Shown: one piece after another, positions 7,831 through 12,536 of the stretch
Layout: every line of letters begins with the position of its first letter
Numbering within the stretch: the stretch's first letter is position 1
Origin: Candidatus Delongbacteria bacterium
Lineage (GTDB): Bacteria > UBA4055
DNA: 12,536 nucleotides
Direction of reading: 5' to 3'
NCBI GenBank assembly: GCA_022013635.1
Contig: JAKLPX010000189.1
Span: 1 to 12,536, forward strand
The notes under the pieces: model-generated
Databases searched by the model: none
What the model was told of the DNA's origin: nothing
The model's input: the letters and a program-made list of their open reading frames with translations, nothing else
Position numbers and translations under genes: made by a program

Positions 7831-7974
7831 ATGATTTTACATAATTACCCTTATTCTGTGACATTATTTATCAAAATTTGGGTTTATTCTGTGACAAAAA
7901 TAATGAAAAATTGGGTTGATTTTGTGCAAAATTATAGCTATTTTAACATCAACGGCAAAAGGAGCCCTAAATGA
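7831..7974 (+). CDS. Possible small repeat-containing leader ORF coupled to the ATPase gene
   Basis: An ATG at 7831 opens a 47-codon frame (the same frame is open from an ATG at 7753, inside the opposite-strand permease gene). It contains an 11-residue repeat, YSVTLFIKIWV then YSVTKIMKNWV, with a degenerate third unit beginning DFVQ. The frame ends in TGA overlapping the ATPase ATG as ATGA, a classical coupling arrangement. A weak GGGAA precedes the 7831 ATG. No family is recognised. The repeat length is a multiple of three, which suits a coding repeat but can also arise from a noncoding tandem duplication. The strong AAGGAG for the ATPase lies within its last codons. Confidence 0.25.
   Translation: MILHNYPYSVTLFIKIWVYSVTKIMKNWVDFVQNYSYFNINGKRSPK
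7847..7945 (+). repeat. Imperfect 33-nt tandem repeat upstream of the ATPase gene
   Basis: Three units start at 7847, 7880 and 7913. Units 1 and 2 share the 13-mer TTATTCTGTGACA (7851-7863 and 7884-7896) and about 23 of 33 bases. Unit 3 keeps only its first 18 or so bases, as GGGTTGATTTTGTGCAAA. An AATTGGG-like box precedes the units (7818-7825, 7875-7882, 7908-7915). A 33-nt period is about three helical turns, so sites would face the same side of the DNA. Iterated operator, promoter duplication or coding repeat are all possible. Confidence 0.65.
7916..7944 (+). promoter_or_regulatory. Candidate promoter of the AAA/DUF4143 ATPase gene
   Basis: TTGATT (7916-7921) and TATTTT (7939-7944) are spaced by 17 nt. 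The -35-like box lies inside the third repeat unit. Transcription would begin about 20 nt before the ATPase ATG, whose AAGGAG (7959-7964) is strong. Both boxes match only four of six consensus bases in A+T-rich DNA. Confidence 0.3.
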
Positions 7975-9326
7975 TAAATAGAAGAATTCTCGATGAACTG
8001 GAAAAATGGAGCAAAAGTAAGAACAGAAAGCCTCTTATCCTCCGCGGAGCAAGACAAGTCGGTAAAACTACCGCGGTCGAAATGTTCGCGAAGAAATTTG
8101 ATCAGTTCATACACCTGAACCTTGATAAAAAACCTGATCTCGCTCTTTTCGAAAACAACGATTTCAATAAACTCCTTGATTCGATCTTCTATGTTAATGG
8201 TATGAACAAGGATAAAAAAAATACTCTTATCTTCATTGATGAGATTCAAAATTCACCCGAAGCTGTAGCTTACCTGAGATATTTCTATGAAAATACTCCC
8301 GATCTGTATGTCATTTCAGCTGGATCGCTTCTTGAATCCGTTTTCAATGTCAAAATAAGCTTTCCGGTAGGAAGGTGCGAATATTTAAAGATGCATCCCG
8401 TAACTTTCAGAGAATTCCTCGAAGCGCTCAAAGAGACTCAAAGTATTGACCTGATAGACAATTGTGAATTTCCTGAATACGCTCACAATAAACTTACAGA
8501 CCTTTTCTGCGACTACACTCTTACCGGCGGAATGCCGGAAGCCGTAAAAGTTTATATCGAAACGAAAGACAGGATCGAGGTTAACAGAGTTTACGAAAGC
8601 CTTATAATATCATATCTTGACGATATTGAAAAATATTCGGATAATCCCAATTTCAGCAGAGTCATATCGCACACCCTCAAATCTACCTTCAAAACAGCCG
8701 GACAAAGAATAACATTCGAAGGATTCGGCAATGCGAACTACAAATCAAGAGAGATTGGCGAAGCTCTGAGACTGCTCGAAAAAGCAATGCTCATCAAACT
8801 TGCGTATCCTTCCACAGACATCAACTATCCTTTTGAAGAAAACCACAGAAGAAAACCAAGGCTTCACATCGTAGATACCGGACTATTAAATTACTTCTCT
8901 GGAATACAACAGGAAATGTTCTTATCAAGAAACATAACCGACGGGAGACTCGGAAGAATTTACGAACACATTACCGGTCAGGAATTAATGGCAAAATCCT
9001 TTTCGCCGCTGCATAATGTTTCATTTTGGGTCAGAGAAAAAAACCAGTCCAACGCCGAACTTGATTATCTGTACCAGCACAACGGAAAAGCTTATCCCAT
9101 AGAAGTAAAATCAGGCAAAACGGGCACACTAAAATCATTACATCAATTCATTGACGAAACCGGAATTACCGAAGCCGTCAGATTATATTCCGGAAAGTTT
9201 TCAGTCGAAACCGCTTCGACCATAAAAGGCAACAAGTTCAGGCTTATGAACTTACCTTTCTATGCCATTCCGAGTCTAGAGAAGCTGATTGAGAAGGAAT
9301 TTAACAGTAACAACATTCTGAGTTAA
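7971..9326 (+). CDS. AAA family ATPase with DUF4143 (PD-(D/E)XK-like) C-terminal domain
   Basis: A 451-residue soluble protein, the only plus-strand gene in the window. The N-terminal AAA_14 ATPase domain (about 1-165) has Walker A GARQVGKTT (residues 26-34, with K32), Walker B TLIFIDE (85-91) and a sensor-like ISAGSLLE (115-122). PVGRCEYLKMHPVTFREFL (132-150) is a family hallmark, followed by LTGGMPEAV (184-192). The DUF4143 part (about 200-451) ends with AELDYLYQHNGKAYPIEVKSG, where E363, D365, E378 and K380 fit the divergent nuclease-fold motif known for this domain. Cellular function is not established; roles in DNA handling or defence have been proposed on fold and context. AAGGAG lies six bases before the ATG. 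Such genes are often present in many copies per genome and move between lineages. Here it interrupts an otherwise minus-strand region, which fits acquisition. Start and length are typical of the family. Confidence 0.94.
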   Translation: MINRRILDELEKWSKSKNRKPLILRGARQVGKTTAVEMFAKKFDQFIHLNLDKKPDLALFENNDFNKLLDSIFYVNGMNKDKKNTLIFIDEIQNSPEAVAYLRYFYENTPDLYVISAGSLLESVFNVKISFPVGRCEYLKMHPVTFREFLEALKETQSIDLIDNCEFPEYAHNKLTDLFCDYTLTGGMPEAVKVYIETKDRIEVNRVYESLIISYLDDIEKYSDNPNFSRVISHTLKSTFKTAGQRITFEGFGNANYKSREIGEALRLLEKAMLIKLAYPSTDINYPFEENHRRKPRLHIVDTGLLNYFSGIQQEMFLSRNITDGRLGRIYEHITGQELMAKSFSPLHNVSFWVREKNQSNAELDYLYQHNGKAYPIEVKSGKTGTLKSLHQFIDETGITEAVRLYSGKFSVETASTIKGNKFRLMNLPFYAIPSLEKLIEKEFNSNNILS

Positions 9327-9358
9327 GCAAAAACCATATTTGCCATTTTCTCAGACAA

Positions 9359-9423
9359 GTAAGCTTGCGCAACATTATTCGATTTTAACAAATCCTTGTT
9401 GACTCGATGCGCAAATTCCTTAC
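9359..9423. repeat. Nested imperfect inverted repeat in the convergent intergenic gap
   Basis: The 143-nt gap 9327-9469 holds nested complementary arms: GTAAG (9359-9363) with CTTAC (9419-9423), TTGCGCA (9365-9371) with TGCGCAA (9408-9414), TCGA (9379-9382) with TCGA (9404-9407), and AACAA (9387-9391) with TTGTT (9396-9400) around an ATCC loop. A seven-base bulge (9372-9378) interrupts one side. It lacks a terminal T-tract on either strand, so it is not a canonical Rho-independent terminator. A structured 3' end, an RNA element or a recombination site are open options. No gene is seen in the gap. Confidence 0.5.
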
Positions 9424-9469
9424 TGATGGCTAAGTAACTTTTATGAGAATAAGCTTTGTACCTATATTT

Positions 9470-11647
9470 TTACCCCACAATCCCCTTAACAATTTCATCA
9501 ATCCTCTCAAGCTCTTTCTCCAAATGCATCTTGATCTCCAGTCTGAGCTTACCGAGATTTAATCCTTGTATTTTTCTATCTTTATCTATTGTTTCTAAAA
9601 ATTCTGATGTTTTTTTATGCGCGGCTTCGCTTAGCTTTGCCAGTTTATTATGTTTTGGATCATTTTCATCGTATTTCGGATAGAAAATATCTAATATTTT
9701 CTTATGAACATGTCTTGGACCAAAAAGACCTTTTGCCTGAAAATCCTTCATCAATAGATTTGTAACGGAAGAGTTAAATATCCCACTCAGATAATAAGCT
9801 TCATTAAGATCATTTGTGTAGAATACATAAGTAACACTTTCTACAACAAATTCTAAATCCAAATCCTGTCTTTTTACTACTGTTGCATTAGCATCTTTTG
9901 CAGATGAATTATAAAGAACAAGATAAGGCGCATTGATGTTCTGAGTAGTCAGTTTAGTCTGCCAATTTAAATAATCTTCAAGTGAAACTTTTTTATTATT
10001 CTCTGTTCTATGTACCGCCCATATATTCTCTGCGTTTTTAAACCATCTGGAAGCCTGCAAATATCCTTTTGTGAGCAATTCATCTGCTGTATGCAGTTGA
10101 ATCTTCTTCTCATGTGTTTTGACAATTGTAAGGGGTAAAGCTACTAAAGCTGGTTTATACAACGCGAATGGTAGGATACTTTTTGATAAAGCAGTCCTGA
10201 ATAGAAATCTGCTTTCGATCTTGCCTGAATAATCAATTCCTTTCCATGGAGCTTTGGCATCTGTTTGAATATCTTCCGATGTTTTAATATTGATTATACG
10301 GTTTTCCCAATCGTCGGGAGTTTCCTGAGTTAGTTCGATAAAATAAAATGCTCTCGGAACAATCGTTGCTCCTTGTCTGAAAAGAGCTTTATATGGATTT
10401 TCATCCATATTTGCTATCGTATTTCTAATCGAGAAGGCAGAAGATTTGCCCTGTTTTATATAGTAATAATTATTTTGTACTTCTGTAAGTTTTTCTTCTG
10501 CAATGCTATAAGTGCAGTTGTGAACCGGAATATTCCCAGAGAAACTGATGCCTTCAGCACCGGTTTCAGGTAAAGCACGCATAAAATCAGCTTTATCGGA
10601 GAAAAGAACACAACTCGGAATTCTGAACAAAGGACTAACGCCTTCCAAATCCCAAATATCAGTAATTTTAAATCCTTTGGCTTTGCCACTTCTCGTATTG
10701 TCGTGATGATCCGCGTTAAAGAAGCTGCGCGGTAAAACAAACGCCAGTTTTCCATCTTTTTTAAGAAAATAGGAACTACAGTGACTCATAAATATTGCAG
10801 CGATCTCAAGGTGTGGAAAATTTGCTACTTTTGAAGGTTTCAGGTCATAAATAACAGACAGTTGATTCAATAAACTTTGGTATTCTTCATTCCTGATTGA
10901 GCTATAAGTGAACCATGGCGGATTACCGATTACATAGTTGAATTTTCCCTTGAGAAAGAACGGCTTATATGAGTTCTGAATAATAAATTTCCAGATGCTG
11001 TCCCTTCCTTTTTCTTTAACAGTTTTTAAAGCCTGATAAATCTTGTAAAAACTCTCTATCTTGCCACCTTCAAGATTATAATCTTTATTTATATTTTTCA
11101 GAATGTTGGCGATAGTTTCTGATCCTTCAGCTTTTTTATTCATGGTCTGATCTGCGAGATCATCACATGTATCGAGTGCATCGTCAAACAGGTTCATATC
11201 TTCAAATATATCAATATTTAGCCATAATTTAATTTTTTCAATAAACATTAAAAAATCGCCGTCAAAAAGATTCTCAGCACCTTTTGGAGAAGTAAGAGTA
11301 TTGGCTAGAATGACATTAAGATGAATCGGTTTCCTTATCTTAGTTATTTCCCTTCCGAGAGATAAAAGAAGTGTTGTTTTCGCTATCTGAACACTTAAAG
11401 GGTGAATATCAATTCCGTAAACATTGTTATTCAAATCTTCTACGCTTATGCCCGGATTAACTTCCCTGATACGGTGTACGAAAGCCCTTAAAAATGAACC
11501 GCTTCCGCAAGCAGGATCAAGAACTTTATCTGTTGGTTTAAAATCAAATTTCTTTACTATCCTTTCGCAAAGCCAGTCTGGTGTATAATACTCTCCGAGT
11601 GAGTGCCTTGTATCGAGATCAATAAGCTCCTGATAAACTCCCTTCAA
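9470..11647 (-). CDS. N6-adenine DNA methylase/specificity half of a split Type IIG-like restriction-modification enzyme
   Basis: A 725-residue protein beginning at a TTG. HSLGEYYTPDWL (15-26) marks the entry to an N6-adenine methylase domain. LDPACGSGSFL (43-53) is SAM-binding motif I, VYGIDIHPLSVQIAK (76-90) follows, and catalytic motif IV is GNPPW (241-245). Roughly 400-650 would form the target-recognition region, ending with SGIFNSSVTNLLM and GLFGPRHVHKKILD segments typical of Type IIG and Eco57I-like enzymes. The C-terminus is a charged helix. The product should methylate adenine in a specific DNA site. The start is doubtful: an in-frame TGA lies three codons before the TTG, no Shine-Dalgarno is visible, and relatives normally carry LKGVYQEL-type sequence in the middle of a longer protein. 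It overlaps the upstream nuclease-side ORF by 29 nt in another frame. It is best read as the C-terminal part of one original gene. Confidence 0.85.
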   Translation of the reverse strand: MKGVYQELIDLDTRHSLGEYYTPDWLCERIVKKFDFKPTDKVLDPACGSGSFLRAFVHRIREVNPGISVEDLNNNVYGIDIHPLSVQIAKTTLLLSLGREITKIRKPIHLNVILANTLTSPKGAENLFDGDFLMFIEKIKLWLNIDIFEDMNLFDDALDTCDDLADQTMNKKAEGSETIANILKNINKDYNLEGGKIESFYKIYQALKTVKEKGRDSIWKFIIQNSYKPFFLKGKFNYVIGNPPWFTYSSIRNEEYQSLLNQLSVIYDLKPSKVANFPHLEIAAIFMSHCSSYFLKKDGKLAFVLPRSFFNADHHDNTRSGKAKGFKITDIWDLEGVSPLFRIPSCVLFSDKADFMRALPETGAEGISFSGNIPVHNCTYSIAEEKLTEVQNNYYYIKQGKSSAFSIRNTIANMDENPYKALFRQGATIVPRAFYFIELTQETPDDWENRIINIKTSEDIQTDAKAPWKGIDYSGKIESRFLFRTALSKSILPFALYKPALVALPLTIVKTHEKKIQLHTADELLTKGYLQASRWFKNAENIWAVHRTENNKKVSLEDYLNWQTKLTTQNINAPYLVLYNSSAKDANATVVKRQDLDLEFVVESVTYVFYTNDLNEAYYLSGIFNSSVTNLLMKDFQAKGLFGPRHVHKKILDIFYPKYDENDPKHNKLAKLSEAAHKKTSEFLETIDKDRKIQGLNLGKLRLEIKMHLEKELERIDEIVKGIVG

Positions 11648-12440
11648 AGTTGCTCAGAACCGAATATGCAAGCATTTTTGAAAATATGCTCAGATAAGTA
11701 TGGATCAGGAATATTTTCTCAGTACCGCTAAATGATCCGTAAGCCACCGAAAGAAATTTTCCCCATTCTTCATAAGCGACCTGCACTTCTCCATATTTCC
11801 TGGCTTCATTAAAATGGTTTGATAACTGCCTGAAAGATTCAATAAAAACATTGCTCTGATAACCGAATGACTCCTCGATGCTTTTTAAAGTAGCTTTACG
11901 CTTTTCCTCTTTGAATAAAAATCTGTCTATCCAGTAATAAAACTCTTCCGCATTCTTCTCGCTTAAATGAAAAGAAGAACTTTTAACTTCGTTAAGAATA
12001 AGTTCATCTTCATTAACTTCCTCTAAGTTCTCAAGCTGATTAACATCCGGTGAGAATACAACCCAACGCTCGCAGTCGGATGCAATTAAAGTAAAATTGT
12101 ATCCTTTTCCGGACTTAATCTGACCAAGATAATAACCTGCTAGTTGCTCCTTTGCATGCTTTAGTTTTGCCGGAAAAGTGATATTATTTTCAAATTCAAT
12201 TATGATATTATTGTACAGAGTATCCGCACTACCTCTGTGGAGCTTGTCTTTTCTCGGAATATTAATAATTGCTGTTTCGCTGCCTATTGAAATACTATCA
12301 ATTACATCTTCAATTTCCTTATTCCCCGCATATAAACGGTTAAGTAAATCTTTGAATGCTTCTTTTTTAGGCAATTCCTTGTTCGCCTGCCAGACTCTAT
12401 GAAGATAATTCTTAATATGTTCAAGTTTGTCTTTTTTCAT
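11619..12440 (-). CDS. Nuclease-side (N-terminal) half of the split Type IIG-like restriction-modification enzyme
   Basis: A 273-residue protein resembling the N-terminal part of large fused restriction-methylase proteins. Residues about 70-130 look like a divergent PD-(D/E)XK nuclease core: D73 in GSADTLYNN, then IIIEFE with E82 and E84, then an amphipathic helix containing EQLAGYYLG (98-106). The third position is Glu where Lys is usual. The rest (about 190-262) is helical and contains WGKFLSVAYG and FLIHTYLSIFSKMLAYSVLS, the connector found ahead of the methylase in such enzymes. The last residues (NFEGSLSGAY) are read in a different frame from the methylase and are probably not native. 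A weak AAGAG lies 12 nt before the ATG. It may make a free nuclease subunit or be a dead fragment. Family recognition is from motifs only. Confidence 0.7.
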   Translation of the reverse strand: MKKDKLEHIKNYLHRVWQANKELPKKEAFKDLLNRLYAGNKEIEDVIDSISIGSETAIINIPRKDKLHRGSADTLYNNIIIEFENNITFPAKLKHAKEQLAGYYLGQIKSGKGYNFTLIASDCERWVVFSPDVNQLENLEEVNEDELILNEVKSSSFHLSEKNAEEFYYWIDRFLFKEEKRKATLKSIEESFGYQSNVFIESFRQLSNHFNEARKYGEVQVAYEEWGKFLSVAYGSFSGTEKIFLIHTYLSIFSKMLAYSVLSNFEGSLSGAY

Positions 12441-12536
12441 ATTTTGTGGACTCTTAAGCTTTTATAATTTTTAACCATAGAAAGACTCACTGTCATTAAT
12501 AGAATATATATCTTCTTCCTTTTTTCTTCAAATATT
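12437..12536 (-). CDS. Possible C-terminal end of an upstream ORF running in from the window edge
   Basis: One minus-strand frame is open from the window edge for 32 codons (ends KNYKSLRVHKI) and stops with TGA overlapping the nuclease ATG as ATGA. The overlap suggests an upstream cistron, but the stretch is short, very A+T-rich and matches no family. It competes with a promoter-like element in the same bases, so chance is a real possibility. Confidence 0.18.
   Translation of the reverse strand, partial: IFEEKRKKIYILLMTVSLSMVKNYKSLRVHKI
12503..12531 (-). promoter_or_regulatory. Candidate promoter of the restriction-modification genes
   Basis: TTGAAG (12526-12531) and TATATT (12503-12508) are exactly 17 nt apart on the minus strand, with four of six and five of six consensus bases. 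Transcription would start about 55 nt before the nuclease-side ATG. The purine-rich spacer is unusual but compatible. Confidence 0.4.

Noticed and set aside
7847..7945. CRISPR-like array
   Set aside because: Units abut without unique spacers, are only three in number and are only partly conserved, so this is a short tandem repeat.
7938..8249. 103-codon minus-strand open frame
   Set aside because: It is antisense to the ATPase Walker A/B region and to its ribosome site, with no recognisable motif and no start signal.
9359..9423. Integron attC site
   Set aside because: The bulged palindrome is suggestive, but there are no R'/R'' core boxes with GTT triplets in the right places and no integrase or cassette array in view.
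9359..9423. Bidirectional Rho-independent terminator
   Set aside because: The arms are interrupted, modest in G+C, and not followed by a T-run on either strand.
9456..9683. 75-codon plus-strand open frame
   Set aside because: It is antisense to the conserved C-terminus of the methylase; the Ser/Leu-rich product is typical of a shadow frame.
10373..10755. Overlapping short frames on both strands inside the methylase gene
   Set aside because: Both are alternative frames within the target-recognition region, with no ribosome sites or family matches.
11625..11650. Programmed +1 frameshift joining the two R-M pieces
   Set aside because: A +1 slip at TTTG would join the frames, but no recognised slippery heptamer or stimulatory structure was seen, and the missing linker would still be missing.
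12178..12402. 74-codon plus-strand open frame
   Set aside because: It is antisense to the nuclease-side gene and shows no features of its own.

Overview
The window is A+T-rich DNA (roughly 37% G+C by eye) from a bacterium. Dense same-strand gene packing, Shine-Dalgarno sites of the AAGGAG/GAGGAA type and a bacterial-type RsmA fit this. The large secreted carboxypeptidase with choice-of-anchor-like, cleaved-adhesin-like and FnIII modules, together with an AAA/DUF4143 ATPase, recalls the Fibrobacterota-Chlorobiota-Bacteroidota side of the tree (for example Cloacimonadota or Delongbacteria-like lineages). That placement is inference; there is no rRNA or marker tree here.

Region A (1-7827, minus strand) is a run of seven tightly spaced genes, read from high to low coordinates: a TSUP-family anion permease, RsmA (16S rRNA dimethyladenosine transferase), a class I/II aminotransferase, a branched-chain aminotransferase (IlvE), a class II aldolase of the RhaD type, a secreted M14 zinc carboxypeptidase, and the membrane N-terminus of a spermidine-synthase-like protein cut by the window edge. 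Short gaps (7, 13 and -1 nt) suggest cotranscription, with one likely promoter ahead of the permease and a weaker internal one ahead of the aminotransferase. The two aminotransferases plausibly share amino-acid/2-oxoacid interconversion. The other genes look like housekeeping or accessory neighbours, not one pathway.

Region B (7775-9469) holds the only plus-strand gene, an AAA ATPase with a DUF4143 C-terminal part carrying a PD-(D/E)XK-like ELD...EVK signature. Its 5' region contains an imperfect 33-nt tandem repeat that is also an in-frame 11-residue repeat in a small ORF. That ORF ends with an ATGA overlap on the ATPase start. Downstream, a nested inverted repeat (9359-9423) sits in the convergent intergenic gap.

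Region C (9470-12536, minus strand) encodes what looks like a Type IIG-like restriction-modification enzyme in two pieces. The nuclease-side protein (273 aa) runs out of frame into a 725-aa N6-adenine methylase/specificity protein whose only available start is a TTG. The junction looks like an internal deletion plus frame change: the linker that normally joins the two halves in such proteins appears to be missing. The third residue of the putative nuclease motif is Glu instead of Lys, which also argues for decay or divergence. Regions B and C together look like an accessory or defence segment beside a metabolic operon.

No tRNA, rRNA, CRISPR array, insertion sequence or origin was recognised.
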